DNA from: Dyadobacter arcticus
Lineage (GTDB): Bacteria; Bacteroidota; Bacteroidia; Cytophagales; Spirosomataceae
Length of the DNA: 64,000 nt
Assembly (NCBI RefSeq): GCF_011762185.1
Contig: NZ_JAASQJ010000004.1
Coordinates: 310,001-374,000 of the forward strand
Direction of reading: 5' to 3'
Below, one piece after another: positions 42,681 through 51,473 of this stretch (position 1 is its first letter; every line of letters starts with the position of its first letter). A model generated the notes under the pieces. That model was given only the letters and a program-made list of their open reading frames with translations. It was not told the DNA's origin and searched no databases. The translations under genes were made by a program, and so were the position numbers.

Positions 42681-43961
42681 TTGAATTTCAACGAATTTGA
42701 ACTCCACGAAGACGTGCTTAGCGCCGTGGATTCCATGAACTACCAGGCTGCAACACCCATTCAGGAACAAGCCATTCCCCATATACTCAACGGCAAGGAT
42801 CTCCTGGCCTGCGCCCAAACCGGAACCGGGAAAACTGCCGCCTACCTCATTCCAATCCTTGATAAGGTCGCCCACGAATCCAGTCAAAAAACCGGTGCAT
42901 TAATATTAGTCCCCACCCGCGAACTTGCTGTACAAATTGACCAGCAAATCCAGGGGCTTGGCTATTTTGTTGGTGCTACGAGCATTGCGGTTTATGGGGG
43001 AAATAAAGGACCGGAATGGGACCAGCAAAAGAAAGCGCTGACCCAGGGAGCCGACATTATTATTGCAACCCCCGGCCGTTTGATCGCACATTTGCAATTA
43101 GGTTACGTGAGTTTTCAAAGTATCAAACACTTGGTGCTTGATGAGGCCGACAGGATGTTGGATATGGGTTTTTTAAGTGATATCCTTAAAATCATGAGCT
43201 TTCTTCCGGCAAAAAGGCAAACGCTAATGTTTTCAGCAACAATGCCTTCCAAGATCGGTGAGCTAGCCAAACGCATCCTGCACAATCCCGAAGAAATTAG
43301 ATTAGCCGTATCAAGGCCTGCCGACCGCATCGATCAGCAATTTTATCTGGCTACGGATGAACAAAAACTACCACTATTAATCCATTTGCTCAGTAATGTT
43401 GAAAGTACCAGCATGGTGCTATTCACTTCGCGCAAATCTAATGTGGAGCCGATTGTCCGGGCATTACGTAAACTGGGTAAAGGTGCGCATGGGATTTCAT
43501 CCGATTCAGAGCAGGCGGAGCGTGAAATCGTGTTGAGAGATTTCAAAAATAGGAAATTTCCGATTTTGGTAGCAACCGACGTTTTATCGAGGGGTATTGA
43601 CATTGATAATCTTAGTCACGTCGTTAATTATGACGTTCCCCGCGATCCCGAGGATTATGTTCACCGGATAGGAAGGACAGCCCGGGCCGAATCTAAGGGA
43701 ATTGCCATTACTTTTATTAATGAGCAAGACCAGAAGTATGTTTTGAAAATCGAACGGCTTTTTGAAAAAGAAATAGAAAAAAGAGCTGTTACGCAGGAGC
43801 TTGGCCTTGGTAATGCCCCTTTATTCGAGCCAAAACGTTCCAGGCCGGCCACTAGCAACAGACGAAAATCTCCGGGAGGCAGACCAGCCGAAAAGAGTTC
43901 ATCGAGGCCCAAAAGGCATAAATCAAAGAAAGAACAAAATAGTAACCCTTCTCAGGCGTAG
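42681..43961 (+). CDS. DEAD-box ATP-dependent RNA helicase (RhlE-like)
   Basis: Unwinds RNA duplexes in ribosome assembly or mRNA decay. The 426-aa protein starts at a TTG; this start is supported because the family begins with an F-x-x-F-x-L segment, here MNFNEFELHEDVL, right at the N-terminus. Motifs in order: Q motif AATPIQEQAIP (about 24-34), AQTGTGKT (about 46-53), VPTRELAVQ (about 77-85), TPGRLIAHL (about 129-137), DEAD (about 152-155), SAT (about 183-185), ARGID-like SRGIDI (about 305-310) and HRIGRTARAE (about 332-341). The last 50 residues are very basic and disordered (SRPATSNRRKSPGGRP...), likely for RNA binding. Confidence 0.94.
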   Translation: MNFNEFELHEDVLSAVDSMNYQAATPIQEQAIPHILNGKDLLACAQTGTGKTAAYLIPILDKVAHESSQKTGALILVPTRELAVQIDQQIQGLGYFVGATSIAVYGGNKGPEWDQQKKALTQGADIIIATPGRLIAHLQLGYVSFQSIKHLVLDEADRMLDMGFLSDILKIMSFLPAKRQTLMFSATMPSKIGELAKRILHNPEEIRLAVSRPADRIDQQFYLATDEQKLPLLIHLLSNVESTSMVLFTSRKSNVEPIVRALRKLGKGAHGISSDSEQAEREIVLRDFKNRKFPILVATDVLSRGIDIDNLSHVVNYDVPRDPEDYVHRIGRTARAESKGIAITFINEQDQKYVLKIERLFEKEIEKRAVTQELGLGNAPLFEPKRSRPATSNRRKSPGGRPAEKSSSRPKRHKSKKEQNSNPSQA

Positions 43962-44121
43962 CCTACATTCAGAGTTGTCCGACTTTGGCAGCAAAAGGTT
44001 TAGCATATTGTAATTATATCAATGTTTGTTGTAATGTAACCAATGATATTAATATGGTATGCGTTTTTTCCTTTTCATTTGCTTGCTTCAATTGTCATGA
44101 ATGAACTTAAATTGATAACTG

Positions 44122-44841
44122 TTGGACCGATTAATCGATTGGATAAGAAATTATAGATTTAGCATTACTGATCCCCCCATTGTGACCATGGAGGGCTTGT
44201 TTTCGCTCCTATTACTTTTGGTTTTAAGTTTTGCTGCCGTTTCTTTTCACCTGATCCGGATCCTTTTTAATGCGCCCGTTGACTTTTCAATGGATTGGAA
44301 TTTATTTCTGAGCTGGATCCCTATTCTTATCGCTTTTTTTGCAGACAGCCTCACCAAAAGATTTGAAGACATCCCGTTTTTACTAATGCTTTTGAGCATT
44401 GCCTGGCTTGCATTCTTTCCCAACGCTCCATACATGATCACTGATCTGGCACATTTAAGTGTTGATTATCAGCGTGATCTGACCTGGCATGATACCATTA
44501 TGCTGTTTTTCTATGCAGAAGTAAGCCTTTTCAATGGCTTGGTCTCATTGTATTGGATACACAGGGCCTGGAGGCGCGTTTTTTCCAAAAGGACGGGCAA
44601 TATTTTATTAATCCTCAGTTTGCCGACCGCTGGCTTTGGTGTATACCTGGGTAGGGTAAGAAGGATGAATAGCTGGGATATCATCCACGAACCAGGCCTT
44701 ATCCTTAAAAACTTGTTTGAAAGTATCCTCGACAGGACCGCATTGGTTTTCAGTTTTGAAATTGGAATGCTTCTTGGCGTGTTGTACCTCGTACTTTGGG
44801 GAATTATTCGTTTCAGGATCAGATATAATAAGAAGAACTAG
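44122..44841 (+). CDS. DUF1361 multi-pass membrane protein
   Basis: A 239-aa inner-membrane protein with about six helices. The chosen start is a TTG at 44122; an ATG at 44188 (MEGLFSLLLLLV) is an alternative that drops a polar 22-residue leader. The DUF1361 pattern is clear: AFFPNAPYMITDLAHL in the middle and FGVYLGRVRRMNSWDIIHEP near 170-190, with an even helix distribution. The family is widespread, often near methyltransferases or polysaccharide genes, but has no known function. It is followed after 48 bases by a methyltransferase gene on the same strand. Confidence 0.82.
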   Translation: MDRLIDWIRNYRFSITDPPIVTMEGLFSLLLLLVLSFAAVSFHLIRILFNAPVDFSMDWNLFLSWIPILIAFFADSLTKRFEDIPFLLMLLSIAWLAFFPNAPYMITDLAHLSVDYQRDLTWHDTIMLFFYAEVSLFNGLVSLYWIHRAWRRVFSKRTGNILLILSLPTAGFGVYLGRVRRMNSWDIIHEPGLILKNLFESILDRTALVFSFEIGMLLGVLYLVLWGIIRFRIRYNKKN

Positions 44842-44898
44842 CACAATTATGGCAAAATGACTTCTTTTGCCCGATAACAAATTTTTATCTTGGATAGC

Positions 44899-45630
44899 AT
44901 GCAGATTTCTGAAAACGTAAAGGAATCTTACTCAACGCAATACGATCAGAATCTGGTTGAATGGCGTAATACCGGTGCCAAATACAAGGCGCTTAACATT
45001 GTTGCGCTATCAAAAAATATCAGTTTCAAAAATGTGCTGGAAGTAGGGGCGGGGGAGGGAAGCATTCTGCAATGGCTTTCGAAATGGGATTTTTGTAGCG
45101 ACATGAATTGCGTCGAAATATCTGAAAGCGGCATTCAATTGATCAAGGAGAAGAACATTAAAAACCTGAACGACATTCTGTTGTTTGATGGCTATAAAAT
45201 CCCTTATCCGGATAATCATTTTGACCTAGTATTTTGCTCCCACGTAATGGAACATGTTGAGCATGAGCGTATTCTGTTGAGGGAAATCAAACGCGTATCT
45301 AAATATCATATCTTTGAAGTACCCATTGATTTTTCTTTTTATGTGGATAAAAAATTAAAGCATTTCCTTTCCTACGGACATATCAACATTTACACTCCAG
45401 CATTATTCCGGTTTTTACTGCAATCGGAAAACTATCAGGTTCAAAAAGACATTTGTCATTTGTATCATGACGAGGTGATTAAGCCATTGTTTAAAAATAA
45501 CGCTTCCGGCCTTTACATTACCAAGCTGAAACATGCAATTCTGAGGCTATTTCCATATTTTTTAGGAATTAAACCCAATTCCTACGCAGTCCTGACATCC
45601 AAGACGGAGAAGGACTTATCTATATTTTAA
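44899..45630 (+). CDS. Class I SAM-dependent methyltransferase
   Basis: A 243-aa cytoplasmic enzyme from ATG 44899; a TTG three codons earlier is also in frame, but sits in a promoter-like A/T run. It has motif I NVLEVGAGEGSILQWL near 46-61, a post-I acidic residue in MNCVEIS (about 71-77), and FDLVFCSHVMEHVEHERIL near 106-124, the motif IV/DUF of Methyltransf_11/25 proteins. The C-terminal half is helical and aromatic. Its substrate, small molecule or lipid/sugar, cannot be told. The next gene starts at the base following its stop, so it is coupled to truC. Confidence 0.85.
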   Translation: MQISENVKESYSTQYDQNLVEWRNTGAKYKALNIVALSKNISFKNVLEVGAGEGSILQWLSKWDFCSDMNCVEISESGIQLIKEKNIKNLNDILLFDGYKIPYPDNHFDLVFCSHVMEHVEHERILLREIKRVSKYHIFEVPIDFSFYVDKKLKHFLSYGHINIYTPALFRFLLQSENYQVQKDICHLYHDEVIKPLFKNNASGLYITKLKHAILRLFPYFLGIKPNSYAVLTSKTEKDLSIF

Positions 45631-46356
45631 GTGTTTTCCGGCGTCGTTCCAAAACTTCCTATCATTTATCAGGACGAATTCCTGGTCGCGATCAACAAGC
45701 CACACGGTCTGCTAGTCCATCGTTCACCCATCGCCGCAGACGCAGACCTATTTGCAGTACAACTTCTTCGCGATCAGCTCGGCCAGAAAGTTTATCCAGT
45801 TCACCGTCTCGATCGTAAGACAGGCGGCGTGCTGTTGTTTGCGTTGAATGAGGAAATGAATAGCTTTATGCAGCAGCAGTTTCAGGAAGGTAAGGTTGAA
45901 AAAGTGTACCATGCAATCGTCCGGGGCTACACCGACGACAGCGGGATAATAGATTACCCCCTAAAAAAAGATGACGGCACCATTCAGGATGCCGTCACAG
46001 ATTACAAAACGCTTCAAAGATCAGAAATGCCTTTCGCCATTGGGAAACATGCTACCTCCCGATATTCTCTTGTGGAATTGCGACCAAAAACCGGCCGCAT
46101 GCATCAGCTAAGAAAGCATATGGCCCACATCTTTCATCCTATCATTGGCGACCGTCCACATGGCTGCAATAAGCAGAACCGATATTTTAAGGACATGCTT
46201 GGGATGGATACAATGTTGTTGCACGCAGCATCGATCACATTCACTCATCCTAAATTTCAGAAAGGAACACAAGTTCACGCCCCTTTCAATCCTCAATTTT
46301 CGAGAATGATTAACGAGCTGGATTTTAATTGGATTGGCCAGCCGGATAAGGCGTGA
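45631..46356 (+). CDS. truC: tRNA pseudouridine synthase C (TruC-like)
   Basis: Makes pseudouridine at position 65 of tRNA. The 241-aa protein starts at a GTG directly after the methyltransferase stop. It has the RluA/TruC fold: IIYQDEFLVAINKPHGLLVHRS near residues 11-32, the catalytic motif VYPVHRLDRKTGGVLLFA (about 50-67, with the active-site Asp in HRLDR), YHAIVRGY (about 92-99), LVELRPKTGRMHQLRKHMAHI (about 149-169) and the family's IIGDRPHGCNKQNRYF (about 172-187), which is typical of TruC. Its 3' end overlaps the converging cytochrome gene by 32 bases. Confidence 0.88.
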   Translation: MFSGVVPKLPIIYQDEFLVAINKPHGLLVHRSPIAADADLFAVQLLRDQLGQKVYPVHRLDRKTGGVLLFALNEEMNSFMQQQFQEGKVEKVYHAIVRGYTDDSGIIDYPLKKDDGTIQDAVTDYKTLQRSEMPFAIGKHATSRYSLVELRPKTGRMHQLRKHMAHIFHPIIGDRPHGCNKQNRYFKDMLGMDTMLLHAASITFTHPKFQKGTQVHAPFNPQFSRMINELDFNWIGQPDKA

Positions 46357-47317
46357 ACTTAACCACCGCGTTATCCTGAACCGGTACTGTTCTGAGATAG
46401 GCATAAATTGCTTTCAGATCATTTTCTTTCATGTGCGCATACATCATCCACGGCATAGGCGTATTGGCGCCATTTGGTGCAACCTTGGGAGGAACGTAAT
46501 TGGAGTCGGCGTAAGCTTGGAACCGTTTTACGAATGCTTCCTGCGTCCATGTCCCAATTCCGTCTTTCTTATTTGCAGTAATATTGGCCGAAACCGCCAG
46601 TCCCGTAGGTAGCTTGAATTGCATTCCGCCTCCAAACTCAGTGCCCGGGACCCGCGCGCCTTTATCATGCTTGCTATGACATTCCACACAACCTGCTGCC
46701 AGCACCATATATTTTCCATAAGCAACTGTATCTGATTCCAACGGCCGTTTGCCGGGGTTGGCTTTCGATGGCATCGTATTGAGCAGGAGATTGACTGGAA
46801 AATCAGCCACAGATGTGGGAATATCACGCTTGACAGGCGCAAGCGACCTCACATAAGCAATAATGCTGTAAAGATCTTCCTGATCCAGCTGACCATAACC
46901 ATGGTAGGGCATTACCGGAAACAAAGCGTGACCATCCCGGCTTACACCAGTGGTTACCGCTCTGAAAACTTCACCATCCGTCCATTCACCTATGCCGTAA
47001 GGGGTAATGTTACGTGAATAGAAGTTACCAGGAAAGCCCATATCAGCGCTGAATTTTTCACCGCCACCTCCAAGGTCGCCAGGCACAAGCGGTCCTGCGT
47101 ACAAGCTCATGTCCCGGGCACTGTGACAGTCCATACAAACGGTGACATGATTAGCCAGGTATTTTCCACGCTCGATACGCGCCGGGGTTTTTTCAATGGT
47201 AATTTCCTGCGGATCGCCAACATCCGGCAATGCTGTTTTGACATAGGCAATCCCAGCAAGCGCAAAGACGACCAGTAGAAGCAGAATAATGCCGGCAATC
47301 TTGAAGAATTTTTTCAT
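46325..47317 (-). CDS. Diheme cytochrome c
   Basis: Periplasmic or membrane-anchored electron carrier. The 330-aa form starts at the second Met (47317, MKKFFKIAGIILLLLVVFALAG), with an N-terminal membrane anchor. Two heme c sites are visible: CMDCH near 61-65 and CVECH near 213-217. Axial Met candidates lie in the ...FPVMPYHGYG and NTPMPWMMYAHM segments, which match the cytochrome c domains of alcohol-dehydrogenase/gluconate-dehydrogenase subunits (two domains of about 110 aa). No dehydrogenase gene is next to it, so the electron donor is unknown. The 3' end overlaps truC by 32 bases, in convergent orientation. Confidence 0.88.
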   Translation of the reverse strand: MKKFFKIAGIILLLLVVFALAGIAYVKTALPDVGDPQEITIEKTPARIERGKYLANHVTVCMDCHSARDMSLYAGPLVPGDLGGGGEKFSADMGFPGNFYSRNITPYGIGEWTDGEVFRAVTTGVSRDGHALFPVMPYHGYGQLDQEDLYSIIAYVRSLAPVKRDIPTSVADFPVNLLLNTMPSKANPGKRPLESDTVAYGKYMVLAAGCVECHSKHDKGARVPGTEFGGGMQFKLPTGLAVSANITANKKDGIGTWTQEAFVKRFQAYADSNYVPPKVAPNGANTPMPWMMYAHMKENDLKAIYAYLRTVPVQDNAVVKFTPYPAGQSN

Positions 47318-47468
47318 AAGCAAGTGAGGTGGTTGAGTTAAAGAAGATTATAAAGTTTGAAAGCAAGAAAATGAATTTTTGTACTGTAAAAACGTATACA
47401 TTCAGTCGATTTTTTTCAAAAATAATTCAGCTCCACATGTCCGTGGATTTTTAAAAGTGCTTGCAACG

Positions 47469-47476
47469 TATTTTTG
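47469..47476 (+). promoter_or_regulatory. -7 element of the LVIVD lipoprotein operon
   Basis: TATTTTTG matches TAnnTTTG, 46 bases before the ATG at 47522. A direct repeat TTGCAAC flanks it (47461 and about 47474). No TTG at a fitting -33 distance. Confidence 0.35.
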
Positions 47477-47521
47477 CAACAAGGTGTCTAAAAGAAAATA
47501 CAAAATCTCACCTGTCTGGCT

Positions 47522-48058
47522 ATGAAAAAACCCCTACTTTTTGCACTCTTGATTTTTATTTCCCTATCCTGCATCACTGAGAGCGAACCTAATTTCAACG
47601 GTATTAAGTTTGATGGGACTGGCTATAAACCCATTTATTCAACGGTAGAAGATCTCGCCAAAATTCAGGTTTCCGCGCCTCAGCCGCTGGTTCAGCCAGG
47701 CAAGATCTATGTGTTTGATCCCTATATTTTTATCAATGAAAGCGGAAAAGGCATTCATATCATCGACAATTCAGACCCGAAAAACCCTCAGAACCTGTCG
47801 TTTATAGCCATTACCGGTAACTACGATATGGCTGTCAAAGGAAACTGGCTTTATGCAGATAACCTTTCCAATCTGCTCGTCTTTGACATAAGCGATCCGA
47901 AAACACCAAAGCTTGCCAAAACCATTGCAGACGCCATTCCCGTCAACAACTACCCGCCTTTTAACAATATTTATTTTGAATGTGCCGAGAGTAAAAAGGG
48001 CATAGTAGTAGGCTGGGAGAAAGTACCAATGTCCGAGCAGCCCAAATGTTTCCGTTAA
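47522..48058 (+). CDS. LVIVD-repeat lipoprotein, N-terminal type
   Basis: A 178-aa protein with a lipoprotein signal (LLIFISLSCITES, Cys near residue 17). It carries propeller-like LVIVD repeats: IFINESGKGIHIIDNSDPKNPQ and LYADNLSNLLVFDISDPKTPK (about 72-135), and ends with IYFECAESKKGIVVGWEKV and a C-terminal PKCFR. Only about two blades are present, too few for a complete propeller. In related proteins, this end is often followed directly by the part encoded by the next gene. The gene lies 31 bases before that second lipoprotein gene. Exposure at the outer membrane and a binding role are inference. Confidence 0.75.
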   Translation: MKKPLLFALLIFISLSCITESEPNFNGIKFDGTGYKPIYSTVEDLAKIQVSAPQPLVQPGKIYVFDPYIFINESGKGIHIIDNSDPKNPQNLSFIAITGNYDMAVKGNWLYADNLSNLLVFDISDPKTPKLAKTIADAIPVNNYPPFNNIYFECAESKKGIVVGWEKVPMSEQPKCFR

Positions 48059-48089
48059 TCCCTTCTTCTTATTTTTAAAACTTACGGAC

Positions 48090-48860
48090 ATGAAAAGAAA
48101 AATAGTCCCTGCATTATTCCTTGGCCTCGCATTATTTGGACTCATCATGCTGCTTTCCGCTTGTGACAGCGCCGACAGCAGCAGTGAACTCAGCCCGCAA
48201 ACCGGCGCCGGCGGCTCGATGGCCCGTTTTGCGATCACCGGCAACACACTATACATTGTTTCGAAGCAATCTCTGGAAGTGTACAATATTACCGACGGCG
48301 GTAATCCTGCTAAGTCTGTCAAAAAAGATATGAGTGTGGGCATTGAAACCATTTTCCCCTATCAAAACAACCTTTTTATCGGAGCAAATGATGGTATGTA
48401 CATCTATAACAACAGCAACCCCAATAACCCCGTCTTTTTGAGCAAATTCACGCACGTGCAGTCGTGCGACCCTGTGGTAGTACAAGGCAAGTATGCATAT
48501 GTTACCCTGCGAAACGGTGTGGTTTGCCGTCCTGGAAATTTGCTGAGTTCCTTGGACGTGGTGGACGTAAGCGATCCAACCAACCCCATGCTCGTCAATT
48601 CACAGGCAATGGATTCTCCTTATGGACTTGGCGTCTCAGGCAATAAATTGTTTGTGTGCGAAGGAGAAAAGGGTTTTAGGGTGATGGATATTTCAAATCC
48701 GGCTTTACCTGTTAACAAACAATTTTTTCAAGATATACCTTCCTATGATGTTATTGTGAGAAACAAACATCTCATAGTAACAGGCCAGAAAGGGCTTTTT
48801 CAATACCAATTCGATGATGCTGGCAGTTTTCAATTGTTAAGTAAAATCCCGGTTTTATGA
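48090..48860 (+). CDS. LVIVD-repeat lipoprotein, C-terminal type
   Basis: A 256-aa protein with its own lipoprotein signal (IMLLSACDSAD, Cys near residue 29) and four or so LVIVD blades: LYIVSKQSLEVYNITDGGNPAK, LFIGANDGMYIYNNSNPNNPV, AYVTLRNGVVCRPG...LDVVDVSDPTNPM and LFVCEGEKGFRVMDISNPALPV (about 51-220). This is the classic repeat in which each unit ends in a V-D-ISNP-like turn. With the previous gene it covers the length of a full propeller. Its stop overlaps the next gene by four bases, so an outer-membrane barrel is made along with it. Confidence 0.82.
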   Translation: MKRKIVPALFLGLALFGLIMLLSACDSADSSSELSPQTGAGGSMARFAITGNTLYIVSKQSLEVYNITDGGNPAKSVKKDMSVGIETIFPYQNNLFIGANDGMYIYNNSNPNNPVFLSKFTHVQSCDPVVVQGKYAYVTLRNGVVCRPGNLLSSLDVVDVSDPTNPMLVNSQAMDSPYGLGVSGNKLFVCEGEKGFRVMDISNPALPVNKQFFQDIPSYDVIVRNKHLIVTGQKGLFQYQFDDAGSFQLLSKIPVL

Positions 48861-49549
48861 GATTACTTTTAATTCTGGGAGTTTGGCTGGCATTGGGTTC
48901 GACAAATTTGCAAGCGCAGATTGATGCATTCAATGCGAAAAGTCATGTCATCATCAAATACTCGCCGCTGCCCATGTTTGATCTGGACAATACTATTCAA
49001 TTCGGGGTAGAGGTTCCTTTGGGTAAAAGCGGCCTGACCATTCAGGAGGATTTGGGGTACGGGCATTCCAGTTTTAGCATGTGGTATCGAGAGACCAGCG
49101 ATGTTCCCAATAAAGCAACATTTAAAAGCAGGACGCAATTGCGCTATTATTATTTTGACAGACGACGGGTACGGGGCTATGTAGGCGGAGAATTTTTATA
49201 TAAAAAAGTAGTTTACAGAGAGAATGAGTGGGTTGGGATGGATTGCTCCGGATTTGGAGGCTGCAATTATTTTGAAGAAAAAAAATACAAAGTCGGTCGG
49301 TTTATTGGTGCAGGGCATGCACGGTTAGGTTGGCAGTTTTATTTTCCCAGCCGTATGACAATGGATTTATTTACTGGCTTGGGCTGGCGAAAAATCAGTG
49401 TGAGAACCATTACACCTGGCCTGGAAAATACAAACATTACTATTCCCGACGAGTTTTGGACAAACGCAAATCCCAACACAAAAGATTTTGTTCCAAGCCT
49501 TGTGCTAGGCTTTCATCTCGGGATTGTGCTGGGAAAGTTCGATAATTAA
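48857..49549 (+). CDS. Outer-membrane beta-barrel protein (DUF3575-like)
   Basis: A 230-aa protein with a signal peptide (about 1-20, ...LGSTNLQAQ) followed by alternating amphipathic strands with aromatic girdle residues: YSPLPMFDLDNTIQFGVEV, LRYYYFDRRRVRGYVGGEFLY, FIGAGHARLGWQFYF and a last strand VPSLVLGFHLGIVLGKFDN. The start and the pattern of a conserved YSPL-D...Q resemble DUF3575-like small barrels of Bacteroidota. Two cysteines in a central loop (GMDCSGFGGCNYF) may form a disulphide. It overlaps the LVIVD lipoprotein gene by four bases, so the three genes likely form one surface complex. Function unknown. Confidence 0.7.
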   Translation: MRLLLILGVWLALGSTNLQAQIDAFNAKSHVIIKYSPLPMFDLDNTIQFGVEVPLGKSGLTIQEDLGYGHSSFSMWYRETSDVPNKATFKSRTQLRYYYFDRRRVRGYVGGEFLYKKVVYRENEWVGMDCSGFGGCNYFEEKKYKVGRFIGAGHARLGWQFYFPSRMTMDLFTGLGWRKISVRTITPGLENTNITIPDEFWTNANPNTKDFVPSLVLGFHLGIVLGKFDN

Positions 49550-49578
49550 CTCTTGAATTCCAGTATTTTAAAGGGAAC

Positions 49579-50307
49579 TCAGATAAATACGGAAAGATCA
49601 TTCACCCCCAGTTTTCTGGCAGTGGTGAACCCTTCACCAAATGTAACGCCAATGGCATGCCCCATTTCTCTGGCCCTGGAAATGACAAATTCAAGAAATT
49701 CAGGTGTTGAAATGTAACTCTGAGGCTCATTATCTCCTTTGTAATCAGGAATAAAAAATTGACTTTTAAATGCCCGGATTGCCTCTACCTTTTGATCGTG
49801 AAAAGCGGTAATGTCAACAATGAAGTCAGGCTGAATGTAACGGTCCTGGATTGCATGAAAAACTTGTTTTGGTCGCCAGGCATCTTGTTCGTTACCTTGT
49901 TCATCAAAAGTTTTTACCATTCTCAAACCTGAGTAAAAACAGCTATCAGATACAAGTTGTCCACCTCTTCCATGGTCCGGATGGCGGTCGTAGATTGAAT
50001 TTGTGATAACAATATCAGGTTGATACTTTCGAATAAAAGGGATGATTGCTTTTTGATGAGCTTCATTATTGGCAAAGAAACCATCCGCCAATCCAGCATT
50101 ATCTCTTACCGAAATTCCCAATATGGCAGCGGAATCTTTTCCTTCCTGAATCCTTCCTTCCGGTGTGCCTCTTGTTCCAAGCTCGCCACGCGTCAGGTCT
50201 ACAATACCCACTTTTTTACCCAGGGCCATCTGGGATAATAACGTACCTGCACAACACAGCTCCACGTCGTCGGGATGAGCTGTGATGGCGAGAATATCTA
50301 ATTTCAT
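49579..50307 (-). CDS. bshB1: Bacillithiol biosynthesis deacetylase BshB1
   Basis: Zinc-dependent removal of acetate from GlcNAc-malate, the second step of bacillithiol synthesis. The 242-aa protein has the LmbE-like metal site AHPDDVELCCAGTL at residues 9-22 (AHPDD), DLTRGELGTRGTPEGR near 37-52, the family's RDNAGLADGFF near 67-77, and YDRHPDHGRGGQLV near 105-118 with the third zinc His. The length and these motifs are those of BshB1 rather than of the general LmbE family. Bacillithiol is known in Bacteroidota. It is 11 bases behind an M23 peptidase gene and ends 29 bases from a converging barrel gene. Confidence 0.93.
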   Translation of the reverse strand: MKLDILAITAHPDDVELCCAGTLLSQMALGKKVGIVDLTRGELGTRGTPEGRIQEGKDSAAILGISVRDNAGLADGFFANNEAHQKAIIPFIRKYQPDIVITNSIYDRHPDHGRGGQLVSDSCFYSGLRMVKTFDEQGNEQDAWRPKQVFHAIQDRYIQPDFIVDITAFHDQKVEAIRAFKSQFFIPDYKGDNEPQSYISTPEFLEFVISRAREMGHAIGVTFGEGFTTARKLGVNDLSVFI

Positions 50308-50318
50308 GTGATTTCAGA

Positions 50319-51395
50319 TTATTTAATGCGAAGTTTCTGGCCAATGCGCAATGTGGAACGGGTAGACATCCGGTTGCGCCGCGCGATGGAAGAAATGCTG
50401 ACGCCATACTTTCCTGCAATAGATCCAAGCGTATCGCCAGACCTCACCTTATGCAATATGGAGCGGCTGTATGCAACGGGCGCATCGCCAGATTCGAATT
50501 CGCTTTTGGTGGATTTGCCACGGAGATGGTCCCAGACACTGCTGGTTAGCAAAAAGTGATCTGACTTAATCGATGTATTATCCCAGTCAAAAATATTACG
50601 CGGATCGAATGGGTTACCTTCGTAACGGTTCTCGTAATGCAGGTGAGAACCGGAGCTCCTGCCTGTATTTCCTCCCAAGCCGATCATTTCGCCGGCTCTA
50701 ACCAACTGACCTGATTCTACCAATTGTTGGGACAGGTGGCCATAAAGCGTTTCCAGCCCATTGTAATGTCTTATTACAACAAACTTTCCATAACCGCTGC
50801 CATCCCAGGCAACAATTCTGACCATACCATCATAAGTACTGCGGACCGTATCACCCGTTTCAAGGTCTAGGTCGGTTCCATTATGCCAGCGCCCCCAGCG
50901 ATAGCTAAAATTGGAAGTGGTTGGCGTTCGCGTCATCGGCGTACTCCATTTCCGGTTAAGCGCATCATTATAAAGCGTAAGATCTACCGGTTCATCGAAT
51001 TCCAATGCTTTGAGGCCATATGGATTGATCGTGCGGGCATCCCATATCACATAATATTCGGCTGCCTTTACCCATTCATCGCCTACCTGCAAAGAATCCA
51101 CAACTTCAACCACATCCGTTTCACCTTCATCAATGGTGGTGGTGTCTTCGCTAACGATTGGATTAAGTGGCTTAACAGGTTCAAATTGGCTCTGAAATTT
51201 TAGATTGGATGTTTCTACCTCATATTCATCCTCAGGCTGAGGAGCGGTAGCTTTTGTAGTAGGTCCTTCGTTAGCATTGTTTCCGGACTGATTAATTTTT
51301 GGATTTCTTTTGAACTTCCCCCGCTCCTGCGCTTGCGAATCCCAAGTGGTCATACACAAAATCAGAAAAAGGCTTGCTAAAAAATTTACTTTCAT
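50319..51395 (-). CDS. M23 peptidase with C-terminal LysM domain
   Basis: Cell-wall hydrolase or its regulator in the periplasm. The 358-aa protein has a signal peptide (about 1-22, ...TTWDSQAQ), a low-complexity linker, then a LytM/M23 domain with the zinc ligands in WHNGTDLD (about 171-178), LYGHLSQQ (about 216-223) and GSHLHYE (about 249-255), and a LysM domain at the C-terminus (about 311-357, VRSGDTLGSIAGKYGVS...IGQKLRIK) that binds peptidoglycan. All zinc ligands are present, so it is probably active. A stem-loop lies in the leader just before its ATG. Transcribed after trxB and before bshB1. Confidence 0.92.
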   Translation of the reverse strand: MKVNFLASLFLILCMTTWDSQAQERGKFKRNPKINQSGNNANEGPTTKATAPQPEDEYEVETSNLKFQSQFEPVKPLNPIVSEDTTTIDEGETDVVEVVDSLQVGDEWVKAAEYYVIWDARTINPYGLKALEFDEPVDLTLYNDALNRKWSTPMTRTPTTSNFSYRWGRWHNGTDLDLETGDTVRSTYDGMVRIVAWDGSGYGKFVVIRHYNGLETLYGHLSQQLVESGQLVRAGEMIGLGGNTGRSSGSHLHYENRYEGNPFDPRNIFDWDNTSIKSDHFLLTSSVWDHLRGKSTKSEFESGDAPVAYSRSILHKVRSGDTLGSIAGKYGVSISSIARRNRMSTRSTLRIGQKLRIK

Positions 51396-51407
51396 AGTAC
51401 AAAATGG

Positions 51408-51448
51408 ATCAGACTACATGCACCTTTTTGAGATGTATGTAGTCTGAT
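51408..51448 (-). promoter_or_regulatory. Stem-loop in the leader of the LysM/M23 gene
   Basis: Arms 51408-51422 and 51434-51448 pair over 15 bases with one mismatch around an 11-base loop, ending 12 bases before the ATG at 51395. It is also 26 bases after the trxB stop. It can be a weak terminator for trxB or control ribosome access to the peptidase gene; no T-run follows it. Confidence 0.5.
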
Positions 51449-51473
51449 AAGATTTTAGGGGTTGGGCAAATAA

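Noticed and set aside
47771-48352. A 193-codon open frame antisense to the LVIVD lipoproteins
   Set aside because: Both genes on the plus strand have lipoprotein signals and repeat motifs; the antisense frame has none.
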